NCBI RefSeq assembly: GCF_900094625.1
Contig: NZ_FMAJ01000022.1
Location: 1 to 58,076 of the forward strand
Length of the DNA stretch: 58,076 nt
Direction: 5' to 3'
Origin: Rhizobium aethiopicum
GTDB lineage: Bacteria; Pseudomonadota; Alphaproteobacteria; Rhizobiales; Rhizobiaceae
The translations under genes and the position numbers were made by a program. The notes beneath the pieces were generated by a model. The model did not search any database. It was not told the origin of the DNA and was given only the letters and a program-made list of their open reading frames with translations. Shown here piece after piece: positions 8,718-17,192 of the stretch (within the stretch, counting starts at the first letter, position 1; each line of letters begins with the position of its first letter).

Positions 8718-9566
8718 TCAGCCAATAGCTTGGCTGGCCAAGCAAAAAGTTTGAACCGCTAGTATTTCAGATCGACCCGCCGCGCCGCGAACCATCGCAA
8801 CGACGCTGCCCTCCTTAGGTAGTCCCCAGTCCGCGAGTGGTGACGAAAGGCCGGTCTGTTCAGGGATATCGACTCTTACAATGCGACCTTCCTTGCCCGA
8901 GAGGATGAAGGCAAGCAAGTCCCTCGCCTGTTCCGGATTTTCCGCAACGACGGGCCCAACGACTTCACCCTTTCCGAACAACCGCGTAGCCGCAAATGCG
9001 ACGATACGATCACCTTTCCGGATGGCGGCGAAACTCCCCTCATTCGCCAGGGCATTGTATAACGCGTCACGGTCGGCCCCGAATGCCGTACGATCGAGCG
9101 CTTTGATTGCCGGCAGCGCGTCAGGCCCGATCCACTCAACATTCTCAGGAGCACCGACCTGACCGGCAATGCCTTGATGACGGAGGATTTGGTGCGTCGC
9201 GACGAATCCGAGTTTTTCATATAAAGGCAAGCCGTCATTCGTCGCCGTCAATCGGCATTCACGCTCACCAGCGAGTTCCAACACGGCGGTGGTCAATTTT
9301 CTTCCCACCCCTCGTCCACGCTGGCTTTCATCGACAATAATCATGTTAATGGCAGAGCAAGTGTCGCCGAAGGGAGTCATGAGGGCGGTACCCACAACCC
9401 GGTCGCCGGCGAGCGCAACGCGTCCTTCGCTCAGAAACCGTATCATTTCCCAGTCTTCCCTCCTGTGCGCCCAACCCGCTGCACGCGACAGCGCGAGGGC
9501 TCCGCCCACATGATGAGCCTGGAAAGGCGCAAGAACGATCGATTCCGTTTGCATGAGTTCATCCAT
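8718..9566 (-). CDS. GNAT N-acetyltransferase, paralogue of the 7491-8333 gene
   Basis: A 282-residue two-domain GNAT protein. The acetyl-CoA loop is QRGRGVGRKL, followed by GLPLYEKLGF; the C-terminal half contains GPVVAENPEQARDLL. The start at 9566 has AGGAGA about 7 bases upstream; an ATG four codons later is possible. Similarity to its neighbour runs end to end, including the lead WAHRREDWEMI and MTPFGDTCSAINM, so the pair arose by gene duplication. The targets are unknown; small-molecule amines or amino acids are plausible given the catabolic setting, but nothing shows this directly. Confidence 0.85.
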   Translation of the reverse strand: MDELMQTESIVLAPFQAHHVGGALALSRAAGWAHRREDWEMIRFLSEGRVALAGDRVVGTALMTPFGDTCSAINMIIVDESQRGRGVGRKLTTAVLELAGERECRLTATNDGLPLYEKLGFVATHQILRHQGIAGQVGAPENVEWIGPDALPAIKALDRTAFGADRDALYNALANEGSFAAIRKGDRIVAFAATRLFGKGEVVGPVVAENPEQARDLLAFILSGKEGRIVRVDIPEQTGLSSPLADWGLPKEGSVVAMVRGAAGRSEILAVQTFCLASQAIG

Positions 9567-9792
9567 TCGTAGGTCTCCTGCTCACCAGTGATAAGAGCGA
9601 AGGGTCTATGAAGCCGCGGCGGAGAAGCGAGACTCCTGGCCGTACCGGACACGGATATACAAGCCGAGTAACGAGCGACTGATAAACAGCCCATCGATTT
9701 CAAGTCTCGCCGGCCGAAACGGCTTGCCTGCCGCCTCGCCCCGTCTGCAGATGCGAAGATGCACGTAAAAGCGGCGTCGTTTGCTCGAATGA

Positions 9793-10146
9793 TCAGGTGA
9801 CGGTGACGAAAATCTTCCGCACCGTCTCGATTGTCTTCCAGACCCCGACGTAGCCCGGCTTCATCACGAAGCTGTCGCCCGCGCGATAAATGACCGGCTC
9901 CTTGCCCTTTTCCGTCAGTTCGATCACACCATGTACAAGATGGCAGAATTCAAATGTTTCGCCCTTGATGGAGTGCGTTTCACCGGGCGTCGCCTCGAAA
10001 ACACCGGTATTGACCTTGCCGTCCTTGGCGGTGTCCTGCAGCCATGTCTTGAAGGCGGGGCTGCCCGCAATAAGGCGCTCCGGATCGGCAGTTCTATGCT
10101 TCGGCTCGAAGCATGGGTTCGGGTCGATGGTTTTCAGTAGGGACAT
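9793..10146 (-). CDS. Small cupin protein (DUF861/EutQ-like), paralogue 1 of 3
   Basis: A 117-residue single-domain cupin. It shows the conserved core GVFEATPGETHSIKGETFEFCHLVHG, split as TPG-x-SIKGETFEFCHL and the later GDSFVMKPGYVGVWKT. It begins MSLLKTIDPN, nearly the same as the cupin at 31937-32290, and it shares the whole scaffold with 19677-20030. Such DUF861 cupins often sit next to amine oxidases and aldehyde dehydrogenases; their reaction is not established. It lies 110 bases downstream of the succinate-semialdehyde-type dehydrogenase and is probably co-transcribed with it. Confidence 0.85.
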   Translation of the reverse strand: MSLLKTIDPNPCFEPKHRTADPERLIAGSPAFKTWLQDTAKDGKVNTGVFEATPGETHSIKGETFEFCHLVHGVIELTEKGKEPVIYRAGDSFVMKPGYVGVWKTIETVRKIFVTVT

Positions 10147-10256
10147 TCATCTCTCCTATTCTTGCTGCAGTTCCCCGCGGCATTGTTCCGTGTTTTGGAG
10201 CCTGCCAGCCGTCGGCACATGATTGCCAACTGGCAACCGGGATTGCTCGCAACGAC

Positions 10257-11759
10257 CTACCAGGTGACGGCGATGTACTTCGTTTCGAGATATTCGAGCA
10301 TGCCGTGATGGCTGCCTTCGCGCCCGAGGCCGCTCTGCTTCATGCCGCCGAACGGCGCCGCAGCGTCGGAAACGACACCGCGGTTAATCCCGACCATGCC
10401 GCTTTCCAGCCTGCCGGCGACCGCAAGCACACGCTTGAGGTCTCGGCTGAAGATATAGGACACAAGCCCGTATTCGGTGTCGTTGGCCAGTTCGACAACC
10501 TCGTCCTCGGTATCAAACACAATCACCGGCGCAACCGGACCGAAGATTTCTTCGCGAAGAATCTCGGCATCCGGAGAGACATTGGCGAGAACAGTTGGCA
10601 AATAATAGAAACCCTCGCCGCTCAATCTGCTACCGCCTGTCACCAGCCGAGCTCCCTTGGAGATCGCGTCGTCTACCAGGCGCTCCACCTTGGTCACCGC
10701 TGCATCTGTGATCAGTGGGCCAAGCTGCGTATCCGGTGCCAGTCCTGGCCCGACGTTGAGCGCTGCCATCTCCTCGGCGAAGCGCCGAATGAAGTCGGCG
10801 GAAATTCCCCTTTGAACGTAGAAGCGATTTGCCGCCGTACAAGCCTCACCGCCGTTGCGCATCTTTGCAACCATTGCGCCGGCGACCGCCGTTTCCAGGT
10901 CGGCATCATCGAATACGATGAATGGCGCATTGCCGCCCAATTCCATTGAACAACTGACGACCTGGTCCGCGGCCTCGCGCAGCAGTATCCTGCCAACGCC
11001 GGTCGAGCCAGTGAACGACAGCTTCCTGACGCGCTTGTCATGCAGCATTGCGCTGACCACAGGGCCGGCTTTTTTCGTGGGAACGATGTTGACCACTCCG
11101 GCAGGAACACCTGCCTGCCGCATGAGTTCTCCAATAGCAAGCGCCGTCAGAGGCGTCTCGGCTGCGGGCTTCAGGATGCAAGTGCAGCCCGCAGCCAAGG
11201 CCGGGGCAATTTTTCGGGTCGCCATCGCTGCCGGGAAATTCCAAGGCGTTACCAATATGGCGATACCAATCGGCTCATGGCTGACAATGATCTGGTTTGC
11301 GCCCGAAGGTGCTGATCCAAATTCTCCGGGAGCCCTCACGGCCTCCTCGGCATACCAGCGGAAAAACTCGGCCGCGTAGGCGACTTCCGATCTCGCGTCG
11401 GGGAGCGCCTTGCCGTTTTCCACCGTGATCAGTTGCGCCAGCCACTCTGCTTGTTCGAGAAGAAGGTGAAAACACTTCATCAGGACGTCCGAGCGCCGCC
11501 GCGGCGACGTTGCTTTCCAGGCCGCAGCGGCCTTTTCTGCCGCGTCGAGGGCCGCCATTGCATCCGGGATGTCGCCGTCACAAACTGCGGCGATTGCTTC
11601 CGCAGTCGAAGGATCGATCACATCGAAGGTCCGGCCACCTTTTGCCGAGATCCATTCGCCGCCGATGAACAATTGCGTGGGAGCTTCGCATGCGACAGCC
11701 GCCTGCGAAGGCGCACGGCTTGTTTCAAGTGTCGGAGTTGCTTTCACGTTCACCACCAT
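10257..11759 (-). CDS. NAD(P)-dependent succinate-semialdehyde-type dehydrogenase (GabD-like)
   Basis: A 500-residue aldehyde dehydrogenase. Motifs: TPWNFPAAMATRKIAPALAAGC (cofactor site), FTGSTGVGR, the general-base SMELGGNAPFIVFDDAD, the catalytic Cys307 in NGGEACTAANRF, EEIFGPVAPV, and C-terminal PFGGMKQSGLGREG. LELGGNAPFIVFDDAD with GEAC and SGLGREG is typical of succinate/glutarate-semialdehyde dehydrogenases, which finish GABA, putrescine and ectoine routes. The ATG at 11759 is followed by a 20-residue extension before the conserved core. Upstream lies a cluster of ATTGGT half-sites, suggesting GntR control. The ABC transporter and dehydratase genes upstream on the same strand are broken. 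Confidence 0.88.
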   Translation of the reverse strand: MVVNVKATPTLETSRAPSQAAVACEAPTQLFIGGEWISAKGGRTFDVIDPSTAEAIAAVCDGDIPDAMAALDAAEKAAAAWKATSPRRRSDVLMKCFHLLLEQAEWLAQLITVENGKALPDARSEVAYAAEFFRWYAEEAVRAPGEFGSAPSGANQIIVSHEPIGIAILVTPWNFPAAMATRKIAPALAAGCTCILKPAAETPLTALAIGELMRQAGVPAGVVNIVPTKKAGPVVSAMLHDKRVRKLSFTGSTGVGRILLREAADQVVSCSMELGGNAPFIVFDDADLETAVAGAMVAKMRNGGEACTAANRFYVQRGISADFIRRFAEEMAALNVGPGLAPDTQLGPLITDAAVTKVERLVDDAISKGARLVTGGSRLSGEGFYYLPTVLANVSPDAEILREEIFGPVAPVIVFDTEDEVVELANDTEYGLVSYIFSRDLKRVLAVAGRLESGMVGINRGVVSDAAAPFGGMKQSGLGREGSHHGMLEYLETKYIAVTW

Positions 11760-11763
11760 TCGC

Positions 11764-11834
11764 TACCAATCAGGATCGTTGTGCGATCAATATAGAATTG
11801 GTTTAGCGATTGGTGTCAATATAGATCAAATTGG
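11764..11834. promoter_or_regulatory. Repeated ATTGGT half-sites upstream of the dehydrogenase
   Basis: ACCAAT (11764-11769) and three ATTGGT copies (11797, 11809, 11829) lie just upstream of the GabD-like start. A longer unit, TCAATATAGA followed shortly by AATTGGT, occurs twice (from about 11787 and 11815). FadR/PdhR/LldR-type GntR regulators bind ATTGGT-n-ACCAAT sites, so this is a candidate operator array. The tract is AT-rich, as expected for a promoter. Confidence 0.4.
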
Positions 11835-11903
11835 TCTCGCGGATTATTTTCGATCTTCTGCAGCCGCGATGCCTTGCGGCAAGCACAAAAGCTCAAATCG
11901 ACT

Positions 11904-11936
11904 GGCGTTCTCCCTCCTGCGCAAAGGGAGAACGCC
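11904..11936. repeat. Perfect 12-bp inverted repeat (hairpin)
   Basis: GGCGTTCTCCCT (11904-11915) pairs perfectly with AGGGAGAACGCC (11925-11936) across a 9-base loop. There is no T-tract on either side, so it may be a rho-independent-like pause, or a dispersed palindromic element of the kind common between rhizobial genes. It sits between the decayed ABC transporter and the dehydrogenase promoter. Confidence 0.6.
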
Positions 11937-11974
11937 TGCGAAAAGGAGCTTTCTCGGTGGACGCGAATGAGCGT

Positions 11975-12510
11975 TCAGGCGGGCCTTTCCGAAGCGCTCG
12001 TTCGCCACCTGATGAGCCGCTTCTCGGCGATGTTCGAGGATGCTGTCGATGATCAACACAAAGATTGCGGGGATCAGAATGCCTGCGAAGACACCCACTG
12101 CATCGAATTGCCTTCGGCCTGAGCGATTAGATAGCCGGGCCCGGCAGAGGAGCCGAGATATTCGCCGATAATCGCCCCCACAACTGCGAAGCCGACCGAA
12201 GTGCGCAACGACGACAAGATCCAGCTTGCCGCCGATGGGAAATAGACATGACGCAGGAGATCAGACCGAGTGTCTCCCAAAAGCGGGCATTCGACAACAC
12301 AACCGGGTTACCTCGCGCACGCCTTTGCATTGCGTTGAAGAAGGTGACGAAGAAAACCAGTAGTTACGGCGAGCGCCACCTTGGGGCCGGTAATCAGCGC
12401 CCTGCGCCAATTGCACGCGCTTGCGGCTGACCGCCGGAAAGCTGATGCGAATAGCGATGCTCGAAACCTTTGAGCCCGACTTCCGCGAGCCATCTAAGCT
12501 CTCGTGCCGC
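11975..12510 (-). pseudogene. Decayed ABC transporter: ATPase fragment joined to permease fragment
   Basis: Reading the minus strand, about 12498-12428 encodes the ABC signature region of an ATPase (AEVGLKGFEHRYSHQLSGGQ), without its Walker motifs. From about 12400 a permease remnant of the nitrate/sulfonate/taurine class follows in shifting frames: GPKVALAVT, VFFVTFFNAMQ, DLLRHVYFPSAASW, then TSVGFAVVGAIIGEYLGSSA, then GVFAGILIPAIFVLIID. At least two frameshifts and one internal deletion are needed to explain it. It lies directly downstream of the broken threonine dehydratase and upstream of the GabD-like gene on the same strand, so a former transporter-enzyme operon is likely. Confidence 0.75.
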
Positions 12511-12516
12511 CTACTG

Positions 12517-13506
12517 TCACTTGCTTACCGTCGCCACCGGTGGTGTCTCCCCACCCAGTACTTTCTGGAAGACCTCGGCGTCCACATTTGCGCCGCTCAA
12601 GATGAGGCCGACTTTTCTGCCGCGCATGGCAGAGGCTTCCTTAAGCATCGCCGCAAGTGACGCGGCGCCGGCACCCTCGGCGACATTGTGGGTCGCGCGG
12701 TAGATGAGGCGCATCGCTTCGGCAACCTCCTCGTCGCTGACGGCGACGATCCGCGAGGCGCCATTCGAGTAGATTGCGAAAGCTTCTTCGACGGGAATGC
12801 GTACGGCCATGCCGTCGGCGAACGTCAGTGCCGTTTCGGTTTCAATCAGCCGTCCGGCCTCGAAGGAGAGCTTCGCGGCCGGCGCGTGCGTCGAAACTAC
12901 GCCGATCACTTCCGTCTTCAGGCCCAGGGCCTCGCGCGCGGCGATGACGCCGCAAATTCCCGAGCCGCAGCCAATGGGCACATAGACCGCATCGAGATCG
13001 GGCACTGCGGTGAAGAGTTCCAACCCATAGCTTGAGACACCCCGGACAATTTCCTCGTGAAAGGGCGGTACCAGAAATAGGCCGGTTTCGGCGGCAAGTC
13101 GCCGGGCTTCGGTACGGGCCTCGTCGAAGTCGCGGCCGTACTCGATGACCTCGCCGCCGAAGGCCCGCATGGCCGCGTTCTTCTCGACCGAATTGCCGTG
13201 CGGGACAACGATTTTGGCGGCAAGACCGGCTGCCCGCGCGGCACGGGCCTGGCTCTGGCCGTGATTCCCGCGCGTTGCTGTGACGATTCCCGTGGCCGAA
13301 CGCCCGCTGCGGCGGAGCTAATCCATAAAGGTGATTCCGCCGCGGACCTTGAAAGCGCCGGCCGGCGTATGATTCTCATGCTTGATCCAGACCACGGCCC
13401 CTGCCATTTCCGAGATCTGCGGCCACACGTATTGCGGTGTAGGTGACATTTGCCGGTAGACGAGTGCGGCGGCTCCCTCGAGGTCCTTGCGTGCGAACAG
13501 ATGCAT
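12517..13506 (-). pseudogene. Threonine/serine dehydratase interrupted by one in-frame amber codon
   Basis: A single frame from ATG 13506 to 12517 gives a 329-codon fold-type II PLP dehydratase, the family's usual length. It contains the PLP Lys53 in AGAFKVRGG, TATRGNHGQSQ, the phosphate-binding CGSGICG and the C-terminal LILSGANVD. Codon 63 is TAG (13318-13320), just after GGITFMD and before LRRSGR. Both halves are otherwise intact and collinear with no other lesion, which points to a recent TGG-to-TAG or similar change, or a sequencing error. An internal restart at ATG 13170 would lack the PLP lysine, so the product should be inactive. The expected role is L-threonine to 2-oxobutyrate, or a related hydroxy-amino acid. 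Confidence 0.85.
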
Positions 13507-13814
13507 GCCTTGCTTCCTTGCTTGTTCGACGCGTAACCAGCGTCGTTTACCAGTCCAATAACGTGGCGAAGGTATCTGCCACCTACGGCATCTCCACCAT
13601 ACCCCACCTACAATATCGGCGCTTCCTCAGGTAAATATGGGAAGCGCTCCTGCCTTGGCAGTCTTTCCGCCAGTTCCGACCGCCCATCCGGTCTGCACGC
13701 TCTCCTGCTCCCCGTCAGACCGGCGCAGTCATTGGGCTATGACGGCACAAGGGCTGTTCGGTGGGGCAGTGGCGCTTGTTATTCTGATGATCAATCGTGG
13801 ATCGATGACGCCTC
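13507..13814. other. Intergenic region between two minus-strand genes
   Basis: 308 bases between the threonine aldolase stop and the dehydratase start. The short ORFs here are not convincing. It presumably contains the dehydratase promoter; I see no distinct box or hairpin. Confidence 0.4.
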
Positions 13815-14852
13815 TCATGTCCGGCCCTCAGTGATCTCGCGCACTGCCGCGATGGCCTCGTCGACAGCGGCACGGTTGACGTCCAGATGGGTGACCCAGC
13901 GCATTCGCCCACCTGGCCAGAAACTCGCCGCGATGCCGAGTTCACGTAGCGCGTGGGACAGCCGGTTCGCCAGATCGGGCGAGAGCTCGACAAAGACCAC
14001 GTTTGATTGCGGCGGGGTCACCTTCAGCCCCTCAATTCCCGCAAATGCTTGCGCGAGCACCCGAGCATTGGCGTGGTCCTCGACCAGCCGGTCGACGTGA
14101 TGGTCGAGCGCGTACAGCCCAGCCGCTGCAATTATCCCTGCCTGCCGCATTCCGCCGCCGAGCATCTTGCGCCACCGGCGCGCACGGGCGATCAAAGGGG
14201 CATCGCCGACCAGCACTGATCCGAGCGGCGCCCCCAGCCCTTTTGAAAGGCACAGCGACACGCTATCGAAGCCCTCTGCCAGGTACCCGACATCAACGCC
14301 GAGCGCCGCAGCCGCGTTGAACAGCCGCGCGCCATCGAGATGGGTGGCGAGCTTCCGCTCCTGCGCAAATTCGACGACCTCGGCCAGATGATCGCGAGGC
14401 AGGACCCGCCCGGCGAACGTGTTCTCGATGCTGACCAGTCGCGTGATCGCGAAATGCGGATCATCGTCCTTCACCGCGGCGTGAAGCTCCTCGATGGGGA
14501 TCGTGCCGTCGGCGCGCACCGGCAATGGCTGCGGCTGGACCGAGCCCAGCACCGCAGCGCCTCCGGCTTCCCACAGATAGGTGTGAGCTCCGGTTGCGCA
14601 GAGAAATTCCTCGCCGCGCTGGCAATGGCTCATGATCGCAGCGAGATTGGACATGGTGCCGGTTGGCACGAACAGTCCCGCTTCCTTGCCGAACAGTGCG
14701 GCAAGTCGGGCCTCGAGCGCCTTGACCGTAGGGTCGTCGCCGAGGACATCGTCGCCCACCTCGGCGGCAGCCATCGCTGCACGCATGCCAAGGGTGGGAC
14801 GGGTGACCGTATCAGAGCGGAAGTCCAGGCGGATAGCAGCATTGGCTTGCAT
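13815..14852 (-). CDS. ltaE: Low-specificity L-threonine aldolase
   Basis: A 345-residue fold-type I PLP enzyme of the LtaE family, which cleaves L-threonine and allo-threonine to glycine and acetaldehyde. Visible features: N-terminal DFRSDTVTRPT, the stacking His near residue 90 in CATGAHTYLWE, THLDGARLFNA (Asp173, Arg176), and the Schiff-base Lys204 in LCLSKGLGAPLGS. The length matches the family. It starts at 14852, divergent from the LysR gene at 15286, which is its likely regulator. With the neighbouring dehydratase it suggests a locus for beta-hydroxy-amino-acid catabolism. Confidence 0.92.
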   Translation of the reverse strand: MQANAAIRLDFRSDTVTRPTLGMRAAMAAAEVGDDVLGDDPTVKALEARLAALFGKEAGLFVPTGTMSNLAAIMSHCQRGEEFLCATGAHTYLWEAGGAAVLGSVQPQPLPVRADGTIPIEELHAAVKDDDPHFAITRLVSIENTFAGRVLPRDHLAEVVEFAQERKLATHLDGARLFNAAAALGVDVGYLAEGFDSVSLCLSKGLGAPLGSVLVGDAPLIARARRWRKMLGGGMRQAGIIAAAGLYALDHHVDRLVEDHANARVLAQAFAGIEGLKVTPPQSNVVFVELSPDLANRLSHALRELGIAASFWPGGRMRWVTHLDVNRAAVDEAIAAVREITEGRT

Positions 14853-15285
14853 GATCGAGACCCTATCGGTTTGGCTGTATCGGTCATACTAGCGAATGGA
14901 TAGGCTCGGACTATCTATATAAACTGACGGATTATGGTGATAATGGATCACCAATCATGCGATCTAGCCGCGTCGAGTCATCGACGCCATATCAATGTGG
15001 CATTGCAACTGCCTTTGGCCACCGCCTGCGACATCGAACTTTGGCATTATCTTTCGCGGCCTGTCTGCCAGCGGCTGCCGCCTGTGACGTCACATATGCT
15101 GCATCGCTTTTACAGCATGCGGCTACCCTCTTCGATGGAGACAACGCGCGAAACGTTGCCGTCTTGTCCTACTCTGCAGATTAGAGGAGCCGTGCTTTCA
15201 GGAGAGCGCCCGCCTCGACTGCTCCTCCCTACTTCGAGATGGAAATTGATATGATTTCAAACATACCGGTGATACTTTCTCACCA
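14853..15285. other. Divergent control region between threonine aldolase and LysR gene
   Basis: 433 bases between two divergent starts, the usual layout for a LysR regulator and its target. The first ~90 bases next to the aldolase are AT-rich. I see no coding potential. A specific LysR operator (T-N11-A dyad) cannot be chosen with confidence. Confidence 0.45.
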
Positions 15286-16170
15286 ATGAAGCGTTCGGAC
15301 ATTCCATGCCTCGATGATCTGCGTGCCTTTGAGGTCGTTGCGCGCCTGGGTTCCGTGCGTGCAGCCGCGATTGAGTTAAATTTGACGCACGGTGCTGTCA
15401 GCCGGCGTGTTTCGAAACTTTCCGAACACCTCGACATTCGTTTGCTGGAAGTTGATGGGCGTGGCCTAAGGCTGACGGGAGAGGGCTCACGGCTCGCTCA
15501 GGCGACGACAGACGCTTTGTCCCTCGTGTCGGCGGCGCTGGAGGATATCCGCAAAGTCGACCTGTCACCACCGATTGTCGTTTCATGCGAACGATCCGTC
15601 GCCATGCGATGGTTGATCCCGCGCCTCTCGGAATTCCAGGATCACCATCCCGAAATCGACTTTCATCTTTCGGTCGGTGGTGGGGGTTTCGATTTTGCGC
15701 GCGACCGTATTACCCTTGCAATCCGCAGGCTGGATTTCGCGATCGATGCGAATTGGCAGGTCGAACGGTTGATCGAGGAGGAAGTCGGTCCTGTCATGTA
15801 TCCCGCCATGACGGACCGGTTTGCTGCGGGCGATTATGTCGCGCTTGCTGCAAAGACCCGGCCGGATGGATGGCAGAAGTGGTCCGCCGCCCATCCGGAC
15901 GCGCCGAAGCCGCGCTCGACGCGCTTTCTTGACCATCATTTCCTGATGGTGGAGGCCGCAGCCAGCGGTCTCGGTGTGGCCATGTGCCCAAAGATCATTG
16001 CCATTGACGATATCCGCAAAGGCCGCCTGACCGCACCACTCGGCTTTCACCCTGATGGTTCATATTACGGCGTTATTCGTTCCGCGTTGGCGAAGAGGAC
16101 GGCTGGAATCGATCAATTCGTGTCTTGGCTTCTCGCCACCATCCAAGAAGATTTTCATGCTGCGTCATGA
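15286..16170 (+). CDS. LysR-family transcriptional regulator (GcvA-like)
   Basis: A 294-residue LysR regulator: winged HTH in residues 8-65 (LDDLRAFEVVARLGSVRAAA, LNLTHGAVSRRVSKL) and a substrate-binding domain from about 90 (VSCERSVAMRWLIPRL). The FEVVARLGS and HGAVSRRV motifs put it in the GcvA-like group, often linked to amino-acid metabolism. It is divergent from the threonine aldolase and ends 26 bases from the convergent cyclodeaminase-family gene. The aldolase is the most likely target. Confidence 0.9.
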   Translation: MKRSDIPCLDDLRAFEVVARLGSVRAAAIELNLTHGAVSRRVSKLSEHLDIRLLEVDGRGLRLTGEGSRLAQATTDALSLVSAALEDIRKVDLSPPIVVSCERSVAMRWLIPRLSEFQDHHPEIDFHLSVGGGGFDFARDRITLAIRRLDFAIDANWQVERLIEEEVGPVMYPAMTDRFAAGDYVALAAKTRPDGWQKWSAAHPDAPKPRSTRFLDHHFLMVEAAASGLGVAMCPKIIAIDDIRKGRLTAPLGFHPDGSYYGVIRSALAKRTAGIDQFVSWLLATIQEDFHAAS

Positions 16171-16196
16171 GGTCGGCGGCAAAGAGCAGACGACTG

Positions 16197-17192
16197 TCAA
16201 CTTTCAAAGAACGTGCCGGCACTTCGTTCTTCGGCGCGCGCAAACGCCAGCGTGGCAATAGCGGTATCCTGAACACCGGTGCCCGTAAGATCGGCTATGG
16301 TGATGTCCGAGGCACTTCTGCGGCCCGGTCTGGCACCCACAACGACCTGACCTAGCTCCGGAAAATCAGCGTCACTTGCGACGAGACCTGCGTCGATGGC
16401 ATGGCGCAATTCACCCAATCTTCGCGTTTGTTTGAGGCTGTCAGCCACGTAAACATCTGCCGCTTTGATAGCGATGGGGTCAATCTCGTTCTTATGTTCT
16501 GCGTCCGAACCCATGGCGGTCAGGTGCTGTCCGGGTTCGAGCCACGAGGCATCGACAATCGGTCGGTCGGCAGGTGTCGTCGTGACGACGATCTGTGACC
16601 CGGCGATCGCGCTTCGCGGATCCTCAAATGCGGAAATGGACAGATCTTGTCTGCCTCTGATCTGCCCGACAAGCGCTTGCGCCCGTCGATAATCACGCGC
16701 CCAAACGCGGATCTCTCGAATTGGTCTCACCAGCATGAGGGCCTCGAGTTGCAGCCTGGCCTGAACGCCCGCCCCGAAGACCGTTGCAATCGACGCGTCC
16801 TTCCGTGCCAGATGGTTTGCCGCGACAGCGCCAGCGGCCGCTGTGCGAACGTCGGTGAGGTAGCCATTGTCCAGCAAGAGCGCCTGCACCAAGCCCGTTT
16901 TGCTCGACAGCAAGACCATCAGACCGTTGGTGCTGGGAAGCCCGATCTTTGGATTATCAAAGAAACCAGGGCTGACCTTGATGGCAAAGCTGCTCAAACC
17001 ATGAACATAAGCCGTCTTCACATCGACTTCGCCTCTGCTGTCGGGCACGTCGAGGCGCAAAATCGGCGGCATCTGAACCGCGTTTTCCACGGCCAATGCG
17101 CGGAAAGCGTTTTCAACGCAATTCACCGCATCCATGTCGAGCGGAACGATGGTTTGAAGCTCTGACTCGGTCAAAATCCTTATTTTTGGCAT
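16197..17192 (-). CDS. eutC: Ornithine cyclodeaminase/mu-crystallin family protein, EutC-like
   Basis: A 331-residue NAD(P)-binding protein of the ornithine cyclodeaminase family. FDNPKIGLPSTNGLMVLL, LLLDNGYLTDVRTAAAGAVA, the Rossmann loop FGAGVQARLQLEAL (GxGxxA at 140-145), TAMGSDAEHKNEID and LTGTGVQDTAIA closely match, from memory, EutC of ectoine/hydroxyectoine utilisation. The start ATG overlaps the stop of the upstream EutB-like gene (TGATG), so translation is coupled. The ectoine hydrolase and deacetylase (DoeA, DoeB) are absent from the window, so the pair may act on another hydroxylated amino acid. A generic imine reductase role (like iminosuccinate reductase) is the alternative. Confidence 0.8.
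   Translation of the reverse strand: MPKIRILTESELQTIVPLDMDAVNCVENAFRALAVENAVQMPPILRLDVPDSRGEVDVKTAYVHGLSSFAIKVSPGFFDNPKIGLPSTNGLMVLLSSKTGLVQALLLDNGYLTDVRTAAAGAVAANHLARKDASIATVFGAGVQARLQLEALMLVRPIREIRVWARDYRRAQALVGQIRGRQDLSISAFEDPRSAIAGSQIVVTTTPADRPIVDASWLEPGQHLTAMGSDAEHKNEIDPIAIKAADVYVADSLKQTRRLGELRHAIDAGLVASDADFPELGQVVVGARPGRRSASDITIADLTGTGVQDTAIATLAFARAEERSAGTFFES

Noticed and set aside
13318..13320. Recoding of the TAG codon (pyrrolysine or readthrough)
   Set aside because: Nothing in the sequence (no pyl genes, no readthrough context) supports this; a point mutation or sequencing error is simpler.
12918..13607. Long minus-strand ORF in another frame across the dehydratase
   Set aside because: Its translation is Arg/Ser-rich noise, while the true frame carries the dehydratase motifs on both sides of the stop.
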